Source: Isochrysis galbana (taxonomy: Eukaryota > Haptophyta > Isochrysidales > Isochrysidaceae). Taken from it: a DNA stretch of 64,000 bases. The position numbers and the translations under genes were made by a program. Below, one piece after another: positions 31,001 to 39,760 of the stretch (its first letter is position 1; each line of letters starts with the position of its first letter). The DNA lies in contig CM030945.1 of the NCBI GenBank assembly GCA_018136815.1, positions 1,742,091 to 1,806,090 on the forward strand, given 5' to 3'. Below the pieces are notes generated by a model. The model was given only the letters and a program-made list of their open reading frames with translations, was not told the DNA's origin and ran no database searches.

Positions 31001-34000
31001 CCCCAGAAACCAGATGCCAGGTCCAGGGTGCAAAGGAATAGAGAATCAAGGTTGCCTTGGCCGGACGACAATCGGTCGATGGCTTCTACCGTGAGGGGAA
31101 GAGGGCTGTCCTCTAGACGAAGCTTGGAGTTGACGTCGCGATAATCTACGCAGAAACGTACCGAGCCATCCTTCTTAGTGACTAGCACGACTCGAGAGGC
31201 CCACGACGAATTTGATTTCCTAATGATGCCCGCGGACTCCATCTTGCAAACTTCGTCCTCTATGATCTTCTCACCCTCTCGTCCAACTCTAGACGGTGCG
31301 TGGCGGTGAGCTTCGGCTCCGGGGTTGAGCGGTAGCTCTACCTCCATCACGTGAGTGTGATTCGGGTTGGTCGGGTCAATTGCGAAAGCAGCGATACGTC
31401 GGGCCAGTAGACGACGAACTTGTTCACGTTGGGGCATCGAGAGACGGCCCTCGGGGTCGATCTTGGCTGCCTCGAGGAGCTTACGTTGGTCCTCGTTGAG
31501 CGACTCGATCACATCCGGCGAGTTAACGTCACCGACGCGGTGATAAGTTCCGGCGTGAATCTTGAATCGAACCTGTAGCGAAGCTACAGGATGGAACGAC
31601 GGAAGGTGTAGAGGTTTGGGGTCAGTGTTGACCACCGTAACCGCGATGGTGTGGTCGGAGTTCGACCTCTCTACTTGGGGAATGACGAGAGGAGAGCTAT
31701 CGATCGTTTCACGCGTAGGGAGTCGGTCCACGAGCATGGCGCAGTCTTCGTGTTCTCGAAGAGCTAGCGGAATTCGGACGTGAAACGTTGCCCGATGATA
31801 GGCCGGGATCGTGATAGGTTCGTGGGTGTATAGGAGGTACTCGGAGCCACATGATGCCGGCGCTTTGGCGGCAAACTCATCGGCCGTGCTGAAGAGAGGC
31901 TCGGTGACTAGCTGGTTGTCGTTTTTGGTGGCCTGCGGCCCTCGGAAGAAGTCAGTCGTGATTGGGTTCGCGGAGGTCGGACAGACCTGTGCACAAGTCA
32001 TGCTGACAGGGACCACCGCTATCGGTGACGTCGAGACGCGAAAGATCGGCGGAATGTCGGGGCTTGGACTGCCATTAACCTCAAGAGGAGCCACCGTGGA
32101 TGGAGCACCGAGGGTGATAGAGCCGTCCGCGCTGTCGGAGGCGAGCTGAATCGAAGCGGCGTGCGTGGCTAAGAAGTCGTTCCCGAGCAGCAGCATCGGG
32201 TTGCCTTCAATCACCATGAACGTATGACGAAAGAGAAATCCACCGACGGAGAAGACGATTCGAGCCTTGCCTCGCGTGATAAGAGGCAGGCCGTCCGGAC
32301 CGTGAAGCGGTGTCACTACGGCTTGTGGCAGCCGCTCGACGCATGCGTCTTTGGGTAGGCTGGACAAGAGGGAAGTGGTCACGACCGACGGGCCAGCTCC
32401 GGTATCAGCGAGTGTGCTGTTGACCGTGAGAGCGGAGTCGGCTAAGATAACTCCTTCTTTGCCGGTAGCCTCGCCGGAGCGGCAGACCACTAGGTCTCGA
32501 ACATATAGGCAATGCCTTGGGTAGGCAGATGGTAGGGTATCCACGACGCTATCCGGTCGGTGCGCGGTCACGTGTGCGATGGTGTCGGACGGGGACGGGG
32601 TTGGTCGACAGCGTGGTTGCTCGGGTGAATTCGTCGTCATGGTGATCGTCGTCTCTTCGGGTAATCCGACTGCCGCTATCGTGGCAGAGGGTCTAGAGGC
32701 GTCGTCCTCATTGGTAGCGGTGCAGGGTGATAGCTTGGGACTAGTGTATCCCAGGCCTCTCTTGTCGGTGGGGTGCCTCGGGTGGTCGGACATCTTTTCC
32801 CAGTCTTTCTCGAGACGAGCTTGGGCTTCTGTCTTGGGTCTTCGAACTAATGAGGCTAGCTCTTCGGCGCGGATGCCTTTGGCTTCCACGAACTCGATCG
32901 GCGCTCGGACGGCAGCGGCGAGGTCGGATTCCTCGTCGGCGCCTCGTCCGGCTAGAGCTTGCGCTCTTATTTCGTCAGCGGTTTCGAGCGTGACGTTGGA
33001 CCATGTCTGGTCCCCGTTCACGCCGAATGATTGCCATTGTTGGCGCCGCTTCCGGAGAGTCGTCGGCGTCGTCGGACGCGGCGAGCTCGCGCGTGCCGGA
33101 GGCGGGGCGGTCCATGGAGAGAATGGGTCGTGGAGAGTAGACTCGGAGGCGTAGAGTGGCGTGTCGTTGTCGTGGTTATCGTGGGTTTCTTTTTGGTCTT
33201 CGTGGTTGTCTGACTCGGGAGTAGCTGGACGGGAAACAACGGGGTCGGAAGAAACTTCACTAGATTCCCTCCCCCTCTCATAACGATGAAGAGCCGACCA
33301 CGGCTCGTATGCGGTAGCCTCAGTCGAGCTAAGGGAAGGCCGGTCCGATAGGCTGCGCCGCGCGCAAGCGAGTAGCTCCAACGCGGACAGTTTCTTCGTC
33401 GATGGCTGGTCTCCCTGTTGGCTCAAATGTCGAAGAAGAACAGGCATCCAATGGGTCGCCATCGCTCCAGCTACACCGACGTAGGTGCGGCTGCGAAGAG
33501 CGCCACGGTGCGGTGAAGGAGAGAGGTTAGCCATGGCCGACTCACGGCCATCCACGACGCAGGTTGGCTGGAGAGGCGGCAGCCCTTTGGTGAGGTACAA
33601 CCCGGTGGCTTTCTGGTGTCCAGTGCCGTGCTCCCAGGGTTGGACGAATTGGGTCGGGGTCAACCCCCCGACTAAACGGCGAGCTTCCGCATGCATCCGA
33701 GGGTTCTCAACCGCTACAAACGGAGCAGTGGCGGAGGCCATTGACTTGAAGACGCGGGCGGCCGACTCAAGAGCGGCACGACGTCCGGGTTCTTGGGAGA
33801 GCCATTGACTGCTGACGGCGGAGAGGTACGTGCAGGGCGGGTGGGCGATGACTAGGTCCCAACCTAGGTTTTGGACATGAAGCGCGTCGCCTTGGAAGTG
33901 GGGCACGTAGTCAATCTCGGAAGGATACAAATCGCACGTAGCTACATCAGCTCCGGCGAGTAGGAACATGGAGGAGACGACGCCGCTAGTCTCACCAACG

Positions 34001-36258
34001 ACGAGAACTCGTGGGGCGTGACAGCCCGAAGTCAGCCCGTCTTGGACTTGTTGACTCGTCTTCGTGAGCTCAGCGCAAAGCTCATCGAAGTGCTTGGGTA
34101 GCGCGGCGGCAGGCGAGGCTAAGGTGCCACTGCGCGGCCGGCGGAGCTCTTGGGCTGCCTCCGTGAGGTGCCGAGGTAATACCACCGCAGAGCCGCTCGC
34201 TCGTGCACGAAGAGAGGCGAGAGCGTGGAGAGCGGGTGACGGGGTATCATCACGGGTGCCGACATCGGAGTTGTTTCGAGAGGAATCGAAGGACTGGATC
34301 GCGGACGCATTGATCGCTGCCACGCGCATGATGGCGGTGGCAGTGGTATCGAGAGGCAGGCAGTGCTTGGAGGCTGCGACCGGTGGCCGCGGCGACGTAG
34401 GACGAATGGAAGTAGACTCGGATATCGACGACGTGGAGACGGGCTCAGAGGACGGGATTGACGAAGAAACTCGGAGAAGTGGGGTGTCGGATTGCGGCGA
34501 CGGACGCCGCGGCCGCGAGACCACCGGTGAGAGACATGAAGGACATGGCTTAGAGACTCGGTTGGACTGGCTCAATGGGCGTAGAAGCTCGGTTTGGGAG
34601 GCGGCCGTTCCTCGACGTGCAAGGGAGTTGTGGTCACTCTCCATGGTCACCTCGGGAGAGGAATCGGGCCAGGCATCGACTTCGTTGCAATCTGTCGTCG
34701 GCGGGGTCGGCGCCGGCGAAAGAAGGGACGTGGCTGTCGTAGAAGCCGGCTGCGGGGAAGGCTGAGGCCAGGGTGGTGGCTCTGCGGCAGCGGCTGGCGT
34801 GGGTGGTGGCCGAAGAGGTTCTGCAATGCGAAGCATTCTTCGGAGGACTTGGCTCGGGCTAGCGGGTGGATGGACCGCTGAAATTACGGTGGATTCAGAC
34901 TCGAATTCGGAAGACTCGGCAACTTGAGAGGGGCTAGGAGACGGCTGTGCCAGCTCCTCCATGACTCTCGGTTGATGAGGTGGCGTGGGAACGCCGGTGG
35001 TCGACCGCGGACTCCGCGGTGACGTTAATTTGTACTCGGACTCGGACTCGTCGTTTCTGTCGTGCTGGACACTGAAAACAGGGCTCACTTTCGAAATGGG
35101 AACGGACGGTGCCGGCCCAAAGGTGAAGCCCCCTGGCGTCGCAACCGTCGGTGAGGACGAAGCTGAAGCTTGTGATGACAATAGGGGCACGGTGGCCAGC
35201 ACCGGTTGGCTCGGTGCGGCCGAAATCTCGGACTCGGTGACGGGCTTGATTACGCGGGCTCGGGATGCACTGTCTTGTGCGATTGGACTCGGACTCGGAA
35301 CGGAAACGGAAGGGATCGGCTCGGCGGCGTGCAGCTTGCTGGAGTGGCAGGCCGGCTGCGGCGAGACTCGAAACGGTGGCTGGGATAAGGACACAGTGGC
35401 TGTCGTCGAGGGCTTCGGCGTCAGCTTGTGTTTGGACTCGATACGCGGTGGCTCGTGAAACGGGGCTCGGGTATGGTTGGAATTCTGGACGTGACCGGAG
35501 ATTCCAAATGACTCAGACTCGGGGCGTGGAGGACCGAAGGTGAACACTCCCTCGGAAGGAGTGGTCGTCGGAGGCTCAGTGGGTGGCTGGAGCTCCGTTA
35601 ATCCTGCGGTCGACCGCGTGGTAGGGCTCGGTGACATTGTAAACTCGGACTCGGACTCGGACTCGGATGGCTCAGAACGGGGTTTGCTCAAAACAGGCTT
35701 GGACTCGGACTCGAAAGAAAGTGGGGAAGAACCGGAGAACTGCGCCTCCATCGTCGTAGCGATGGAGACTGGTGATACCGGTGATGACTGGACTGGGCTC
35801 AGACTCGTAGATGGGCGCGCGGTGGCGTAAGACGAAGAGGGCAATTCTGAACGTGACTTGGACTCGGACTCGTACTCGGGAGACGTTTTGTGGCTCGGAC
35901 ATGCGAAATTTGATTTGAGAGATTGAAGGTTGGATTGGGCCTGCGGCGGCTGGATTTTCGCAGACCGTGAGGTCTTGGACTGTTGATGCTTGGGGAGCGG
36001 CGTAGGATAGCGGTTGAGCGGCTTGAGTTGATAGAGAGGCGGTGACGGTTGACTTGGTTTTGAGGACTGGTGCGTGATATCGAGAATCAGGATGGAATCA
36101 TCGGCATTGGGAGAAATAGGGGCAATCGGCGAGGAGGCAGGAGAAAGAGGGGGATGGGGTGGCAGGGCTTGTCTGGAACCTGGGGAATCTTGGGGTACCG
36201 GTTGGTGGCCGTAGAAGTACTCGGCCGTAGCGTAATACGATCTTTCGGTGGGTGGCGT
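28096..36258 (-). CDS. pol: Pol polyprotein with methyltransferase-like, PR, RT, RNase H, integrase and chromodomain (copy 2)
   Basis: Open from just after an in-frame TGA (36261-36259) to 28096; the first ATG is at 35751 and a TTG lies at 35844. Order on the minus strand by nucleotide: long Ser/Pro/Glu-rich region (repeated Ser-Glu pairs) to about 34060; methyltransferase-like domain 34011-33430 with PPC cysteine at 33834 and ENP at 33708-33700; conserved LEKDW...RHPTDKRGLGY block; protease DTGA at 32406; RT YLDD at 30837; RNase H; integrase Asp 29298, Asp 29100, Glu 28992 (35 residues between the last two); chromodomain about 28425-28260. Every catalytic motif seen in copy 1 is kept, arguing for recent function. 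The frame equals that of gag, but extra stops at 36270-36268 and 36261-36259 separate them. Confidence 0.92.
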   Translation of the reverse strand, partial: TPPTERSYYATAEYFYGHQPVPQDSPGSRQALPPHPPLSPASSPIAPISPNADDSILILDITHQSSKPSQPSPPLYQLKPLNRYPTPLPKHQQSKTSRSAKIQPPQAQSNLQSLKSNFACPSHKTSPEYESESKSRSELPSSSYATARPSTSLSPVQSSPVSPVSIATTMEAQFSGSSPLSFESESKPVLSKPRSEPSESESESEFTMSPSPTTRSTAGLTELQPPTEPPTTTPSEGVFTFGPPRPESESFGISGHVQNSNHTRAPFHEPPRIESKHKLTPKPSTTATVSLSQPPFRVSPQPACHSSKLHAAEPIPSVSVPSPSPIAQDSASRARVIKPVTESEISAAPSQPVLATVPLLSSQASASSSPTVATPGGFTFGPAPSVPISKVSPVFSVQHDRNDESESEYKLTSPRSPRSTTGVPTPPHQPRVMEELAQPSPSPSQVAESSEFESESTVISAVHPPASPSQVLRRMLRIAEPLRPPPTPAAAAEPPPWPQPSPQPASTTATSLLSPAPTPPTTDCNEVDAWPDSSPEVTMESDHNSLARRGTAASQTELLRPLSQSNRVSKPCPSCLSPVVSRPRRPSPQSDTPLLRVSSSIPSSEPVSTSSISESTSIRPTSPRPPVAASKHCLPLDTTATAIMRVAAINASAIQSFDSSRNNSDVGTRDDTPSPALHALASLRARASGSAVVLPRHLTEAAQELRRPRSGTLASPAAALPKHFDELCAELTKTSQQVQDGLTSGCHAPRVLVVGETSGVVSSMFLLAGADVATCDLYPSEIDYVPHFQGDALHVQNLGWDLVIAHPPCTYLSAVSSQWLSQEPGRRAALESAARVFKSMASATAPFVAVENPRMHAEARRLVGGLTPTQFVQPWEHGTGHQKATGLYLTKGLPPLQPTCVVDGRESAMANLSPSPHRGALRSRTYVGVAGAMATHWMPVLLRHLSQQGDQPSTKKLSALELLACARRSLSDRPSLSSTEATAYEPWSALHRYERGRESSEVSSDPVVSRPATPESDNHEDQKETHDNHDNDTPLYASESTLHDPFSPWTAPPPARASSPRPTTPTTLRKRRQQWQSFGVNGDQTWSNVTLETADEIRAQALAGRGADEESDLAAAVRAPIEFVEAKGIRAEELASLVRRPKTEAQARLEKDWEKMSDHPRHPTDKRGLGYTSPKLSPCTATNEDDASRPSATIAAVGLPEETTITMTTNSPEQPRCRPTPSPSDTIAHVTAHRPDSVVDTLPSAYPRHCLYVRDLVVCRSGEATGKEGVILADSALTVNSTLADTGAGPSVVTTSLLSSLPKDACVERLPQAVVTPLHGPDGLPLITRGKARIVFSVGGFLFRHTFMVIEGNPMLLLGNDFLATHAASIQLASDSADGSITLGAPSTVAPLEVNGSPSPDIPPIFRVSTSPIAVVPVSMTCAQVCPTSANPITTDFFRGPQATKNDNQLVTEPLFSTADEFAAKAPASCGSEYLLYTHEPITIPAYHRATFHVRIPLALREHEDCAMLVDRLPTRETIDSSPLVIPQVERSNSDHTIAVTVVNTDPKPLHLPSFHPVASLQVRFKIHAGTYHRVGDVNSPDVIESLNEDQRKLLEAAKIDPEGRLSMPQREQVRRLLARRIAAFAIDPTNPNHTHVMEVELPLNPGAEAHRHAPSRVGREGEKIIEDEVCKMESAGIIRKSNSSWASRVVLVTKKDGSVRFCVDYRDVNSKLRLEDSPLPLTVEAIDRLSSGQGNLDSLFLCTLDLASGFWGIPIKESDKHITAFTTHRGKYEFNYLPFGVQSGPSYMCRLMDAVLGGLAWEICMPYLDDVGAWSTGVGDSLQAREESSFQQMLHRLDLVLERLIWAGLTCKMSKCVFFATSAEYLGHVVSREGLRMDPKKVEAVSKIDPTQINSIEAVRSFLGLCSYYRRFIRRFAIRAAPLTALTRKWCDVPVESQTEACRQAIEDLKQAICEEPVLAPPRDDRPFLVKTDGASKLGIAGVLAQKDDEGRERVVAYYGRSLSPAERHWTVTEIELLAALESIRNWRPYLWGRHFTLVVDHSALRWLHTMKDQVTGGPASRLMRWVLKLAEYRFDVVHKPGVTHWDADGLSRLVALEPDHDPLHLEESDVHSFTSSEIHDIVAAAVTSSTLTARRQQANDRLARQASESSESITSSYLDVGVPHADELRQALSTDELASSILSEFESILSKAQSSITAGPVSVPDSSSSSKKRSRFLLRDGLLYYRSSEAEEAPLRLYIPESLRDTYLRAYHDHLGHPGATRMTTLLRSRVYSPGLSASVSKYVRECHECTLGKPLPRPLAHPSGLSIGSYPFDVVYCDILSMAPTHDFVSGRSGFDKLIVFVDSLSRWIEAEPCNGNPSSAKCLDVFMRLIVSRYGVPRQLRTDAGSNLCSRLVDLILKATGTDLSTTEAYRHEGVGLVERAQQTLLTMTRVSNEGGAHWVDHLPFLLMSMRATAGRVVPKSPAAILFGRELRLPAQLADPAPVLELLPSPRPPSDAVIYATELNKKLLESWRSALESTQEAQRESMRSASQKSKLGVTFKPGDRVCRRIPGHANKLQYLYSGPYRVEEVISATRYRLRDLENRQVKDEVHISNLRPYFTITDSSPLTDDEYLVEELLDRKGDGVSLKYLVKWRGYPRSEATWESRIELLRRCADLVESYDATFDSRPVQPQALSNSNSSSSPSSSSQSNQIPRPIQEPKRIPPDLPSSRTRSRSRS
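33430..34011 (-). other. Phage-type C5-methyltransferase-like domain inside pol (copy 2)
   Basis: Colinear with the copy 1 domain. It keeps VLVVGETSGVVSSMF, CDLYPSE, WDLVIAHPPCTYLS, VENPRMHAEA, GTGHQKATGLYLT, GLPPLQP and SRTYVGVAGAMA. Most differences between the copies fall outside these motifs, as expected if the domain has been under selection in the element. Confidence 0.78.
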
Positions 36259-36321
36259 TCAGGCCCACTACCCTGGACTGGTAGCGGGGGTAACAGCGCG
36301 GACGTGGGCCCCGCCGGCGAC

Positions 36322-37557
36322 CTACTGGGCCGGACGGAGAACAACCATCGTGCGGAGGCGGCGGTGGACTTCTGGGTCGTTACCACACTCGCCACTGCCG
36401 CCTTCGCAGAGAAAACGAATGTATGGTTGGCAAACGACGGGGTTATGAGCTCCGTCGCCCGTGCCATACTTCCACAGGTCTGCCTCGGGCGTACCAGATG
36501 GAGCCCGGGGACGAAAGGCGCAGTACGCGCAGCCGTTGGCGTCGGTCCACTCCTTGACGTCGCGGTCTAAGTCGTCGAGACGCGGCGCCGTCATGGTGGC
36601 ATCCGAGGGACGGCAGCGCGTGAGCGCAGCGCGAAGGGCCGGGTGACCCGCGTAACGAGAAATTTGCCAGAAACGGGCTCGTGCTCGAGACCAGCTAGCT
36701 GGATCCCATTCCGAGAGGCCCGAATCGGCCGGAAGCCTAAGGCCGTTCGGAGGGGGATCACATTGGCGACGAGAAGACGTGCTTTTGCCGAGAGGACGGT
36801 CAAGAAGTGCGTCCGGTAACGGAGACGATGCGGAGTAATTCGTAGGCGGAGGCGGAGCCCGACGATTGTCAGCGCCAGTCGCCTTGCGGTTCGAGTTGTT
36901 GTTTTGCGATTTTAATGCCTCGGCCACCGCTGCTTGGACGGCGGCGACCATCGAAGCCGTAGTGTCCGCGGGGTTAGAGGCAGCCTTAGCAACCTTGGCG
37001 GTCTTGGTGGACTTGGAAGTAGTCGCCGGCGGCGTCACGGCGGCGACCGCGACCGACGTCTGTTGTTGGCTAGCACGGGCTTGTTCGTACGGGCTCAGGT
37101 AGCGCTGGCAGAGGTTGACGCACGAAAGGGCCGAGCGAGGGAGCTCGTGGTTCTCGACGCGGAAGCGAGTCTTTGCAAGACACTCGCCAAACTTGGTCGC
37201 GTTATCCACGACGCGAGCCGCGTCGACCTTGTCGTTCCGAATGATGGACTCGAATCGTTGATTGATATCGTGCGACATGTTTGGGTGGTCCCAGACCGTC
37301 GTGGCATCCACCTTCGCGTCACCCATCTTGCGGACGTACGCGCGCACCAAATTCTTGGATAACTCTAAGAGATCGGAGCCGGCTTCACGGGCTACGAGGC
37401 GGTCCCACTCCATGGAGGCGGAGTCTTTGGCGAAGCCGGGCACGTTGGCCGCGAAGGTGGCGTCGCACTTGCGGAGAAGCACGTCGCAGGCCAGCGCGGG
37501 GTTGAGAGAGAGAACCGGGTCTTCGGCGAGATCGAGGAGGACAGGGGCCGGCCTCAT
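36322..37557 (-). CDS. gag: Gag (copy 2)
   Basis: Frame on the minus strand ending in TAG at 36324-36322. It is open up to 37848, but the first ~97 residues fall in sequence shared with an unrelated repeat (44011-44238), so I place the start at the ATG at 37557, giving 411 residues; the authentic N terminus may be lost. The middle is helix-rich with charged residues (e.g. LAKTRFRVENHELPRS, SPYEQARASQQQT), followed by an alanine-rich linker, a Pro/Ser-rich stretch and the conserved cysteine block. CX2C starts at 36531 and HX4C ends at 36430, with the same 24-residue spacing as copy 1. Expected role: particle formation and RNA binding. Confidence 0.75.
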   Translation of the reverse strand: MRPAPVLLDLAEDPVLSLNPALACDVLLRKCDATFAANVPGFAKDSASMEWDRLVAREAGSDLLELSKNLVRAYVRKMGDAKVDATTVWDHPNMSHDINQRFESIIRNDKVDAARVVDNATKFGECLAKTRFRVENHELPRSALSCVNLCQRYLSPYEQARASQQQTSVAVAAVTPPATTSKSTKTAKVAKAASNPADTTASMVAAVQAAVAEALKSQNNNSNRKATGADNRRAPPPPTNYSASSPLPDALLDRPLGKSTSSRRQCDPPPNGLRLPADSGLSEWDPASWSRARARFWQISRYAGHPALRAALTRCRPSDATMTAPRLDDLDRDVKEWTDANGCAYCAFRPRAPSGTPEADLWKYGTGDGAHNPVVCQPYIRFLCEGGSGECGNDPEVHRRLRTMVVLRPAQ

Positions 37558-37727
37558 GGAGGTCGGGCCGTGTCGAATTATCGTATGCCTGCGGCGCGAT
37601 GGGCGGGGGTATGTCACTACCGGACTGTGCGACCCTCGAGATCGAGCGTGCGACCCACCAGGGACCTCCCACATCCCTCGCGAGGCGCTTGAGCTTGGGC
37701 TCCTCACCAGCTGGCAGCCATTGTGAG

Positions 37728-38022
37728 GCCGACAGCCGGCGATCGGCCGACGCGGAACCTCCGCGTTTCTTATGGGGATTCGCCCGACATCCACTGCTTT
37801 GATTCCCTCACGCGCGCAATCCTCCCATTCTCCCAAATAGACCTCCATGGGCCGGACAAGGCGGGGGAGTCACTCACCGAAGCCATGGATTTTCGTGGGG
37901 TAGAGGGGGTTCGCGGGGGGGGGGGGGGGGTTTGGGGGGCAGGTAAGGGGGGTCCCTGGGGAATCCTTGGACACCCAGGAGGGATGGAAAATAGTGGTTA
38001 AAAAGCGTGAGTGACCGGCCTA
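37728..38022 (+). repeat. Dispersed repeat family R1, copy 1
   Basis: Shares with 44090-44405 a CTCCGCGTTTCTTATNGTG-type start, a CATTCTCCCAAAATAGACC-like segment, GTCACTCACCGA, a long G-run, and the tail GGAATCCTTGGACACCCAGG followed by TGGAAAATAGTGGTTAAAA. A third, tail-only copy is at 40413-40490 and an inverted tail at 26051-26080. No coding capacity recognised. Confidence 0.7.
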
Positions 38023-38573
38023 TTACTTTCTCTCGATGTCATCAAATGTTCCATGACCGTCTTTTGTCTTCTCTCAGTGTATCGGTCGTAGCTCCCCAGC
38101 GAGGTCCGCCCTCGTTGTGCGACCCCTATGTCGCATGTCTGCGCGTTGCTAAGTTGCCCTGGTGCCGACGCCTGGCCGTCCGTCCCGGTGTGGTTAGTTT
38201 TCGCCCCGTTTGGTTTATTTAGTTTTAGTTTGTGTGGTTCTGTGCCCTCGAACCTTTTTTGAGTCCATGTGTTGTAGTCTCCCGTGTCTACCTCGGACCT
38301 AAGAAGCTCTCATCCTCATTCTTCTCTCTTCCACTAGCTCGCTAGCTAGCCTCGTCTCTACCCTCCGACGCCACGCGTCGCAATCCTTCGACCTTCAGTC
38401 TACCCCATCGCTCGTAGCGCTCGATGGCAGACACTCTCAGACCCGAATCTTACTATGACCTTTTAGACATCTTCCCGCAAGCAACAATCAACGACCCTTT
38501 TACGACCGCGTCAGCTGCCGGCTCGATCGAACGGCCCTCTGCCTGTGAGCCTGTAGTCATCGCGTGTTCGACA
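38023..38573 (+). repeat. LTR/leader and gag-start segment of a gypsy-like element (copy A)
   Basis: Near-identical direct repeat of 39865-40412. The 39769-40412 copy starts with a polypurine tract and LTR-type TG, so this segment is interpreted as LTR plus leader plus the beginning of gag, missing the first ~95 bases of the LTR. It is joined on the left to repeat R1. Confidence 0.6.
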
Positions 38574-38657
38574 TCAGCTCCCGAAGGGCTCAAAGAGTAT
38601 CACAGAACATGTAACATGCACAAATCTTACGTATCGATATCGAGAGTCGAGAGTTGA
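38424..38657 (+). pseudogene. Gag-like N-terminal fragment (copy A)
   Basis: ATG at 38424 begins MADTLRPESYYDLLDIFPQA, matching MGDSVRPDSYYDLSDIFPQA at 40262. Identity persists to SIERPSACEP, after which this copy has lost one base relative to the other (CCTGTAGTC versus CCTGTAAGTC). Conservation of the ATG and frame suggests a real coding start, probably gag, cut off here. Confidence 0.4.
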
Positions 38658-38920
38658 ACTCACTGAGCTCGAGCTCGCACCGGATTTGGATTTGGATTTG
38701 GATCTGGGTGCTTGGCGCCAAGTGCCGCCGGCTAGGGTATTCTTATTGTAAAGGCGGGGAAAGGGGATTTTATTTTTGTGCTCATGCCTTGGCCATGGGG
38801 CAGCCCAAATATTCCGCAATATATCCCGAATATCCCGCGGGGCGATCTCCACCCAAATATCCCGCGGAATATCCTGAATATTTCTGCGTGGCCTTAAAGT
38901 CTCAAGGAGGGTGGAGGGTG
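38640..38920. other. Short simple repeat and palindromic AT-rich segment
   Basis: A (GATTTG)n run at 38684-38708 is followed by a segment at 38805-38890 with repeated CCCAAATAT and CCCGCGGAATAT-type words arranged as inverted repeats, reminiscent of the 20693 MITE interior. It runs into a scaffold gap. Confidence 0.4.
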
Positions 38921-39020
38921 NNNNNNNNNNNNNNNNNNNNNNNNNNNNNNNNNNNNNNNNNNNNNNNNNNNNNNNNNNNNNNNNNNNNNNNNNNNNNNNN
39001 NNNNNNNNNNNNNNNNNNNN
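38921..39020. other. Scaffold gap (100 N)
   Basis: Exactly 100 N; gap of unknown true size. Confidence 0.99.
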
Positions 39021-39145
39021 CGTTTGTTGTTGGCCAGCGCGAGCCTGTTCGTACGGGCTCCGGTAGGTAGCGCTGTGTCGGAGCGAAGCTCGTTTCCTCT
39101 TTGGAAACGAGTCGCGAAGGCGCACCGGCGGCTAGCGCGGCGCAC
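39021..39145 (-). pseudogene. Gag fragment and chimeric junction
   Basis: On the minus strand 39075-39021 encodes SPYEQARAGQQQT, matching SPYEQARASQQQT of the copy 2 Gag. Next to it, 39114-39140 (plus) is nearly the same as 26486-26512 near the end of copy 2. A perfect inverted repeat CTCGTTTCC/GGAAACGAG with a 5-base loop lies between them. Confidence 0.5.
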
Positions 39146-39309
39146 GGTTCATCCGGGGAGCCCGGAACGGGCTCATTGGGAGAACGGGAAAGGCCAATGA
39201 CGGGCATTTGAAATGAACGGGAAAGAGGCACGGAACACGGAACGCGAATCGGAGGGACGGAGAGCGTAGGGAAGGGTTCAAGTGGGGAAAGATACGTGAA
39301 TGTGAGGTA

Positions 39310-39640
39310 GAGTTGGGTCAGTGTTGTGGTTTCACCCCCTCTGCAGTTTCCCTCCCCCCTCCGCAGTTCCCGCCACCTCCGCAGTTTCCCCCCCTCCGCA
39401 GTTTGTTTGCAGTTTCCCCCCCCCCTCCGCAGTTTCCCCCCTCCGCCGTTCCCCCCCCTCCGCAGATCTCCTTCCCCCCACCCTCCGCTGTTCCACCCCC
39501 TCCGCAGTCCCCCCCCCCCCCCTCGCAGCCCCCCCCCCCCCCCCCTCGCAGCCCCCCCCCCCCCCCTCGCAGCCCCCCCCCCCCTCCGCACGCGTCCTCG
39601 CGTTGAGACGCCGTGTTCTCCCCCCCCCCCCCGCACGGAA
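39310..39640 (+). repeat. C-rich low-complexity tract
   Basis: Repeated CTCCGCAGTTCCC-type units grading into long C-runs with CTCGCAG spacers. Frames on both strands (Pro-rich, Gly-rich) reflect composition only. Confidence 0.9.
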
Positions 39641-39760
39641 GTCCCTCAGCTTCCCAGTTATCTTTGGTTTCTCTCGCCTCGTCGTTCTTATTCTGGATTT
39701 CTTCTATTTCGGTTGCTTTGTTCTCTTTCCATGCCGCTCGTCGGGACGACTCGAATTTAG

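Larger units (their letters stand above)
26766..37557 (-). mobile_element. Ty3/gypsy LTR retrotransposon with chromodomain and methyltransferase-like domain (copy 2)
   Basis: On the minus strand: gag (37557-36322), pol (36258-28096), 3' untranslated region, polypurine tract (27844-27839) and LTR (27838-26766). Colinear with copy 1 throughout. No 5' LTR is found: upstream of gag the sequence passes into a different repeat (37728-38022), so the 5' end is truncated or rearranged. The gag and pol frames themselves are not interrupted internally. Confidence 0.9.

Noticed and set aside
37558..37848. N-terminal extension of the copy 2 Gag frame
   Set aside because: Much of this stretch is shared with 44011-44238 in a non-gag context, so it is adjoining repeat read through by chance.
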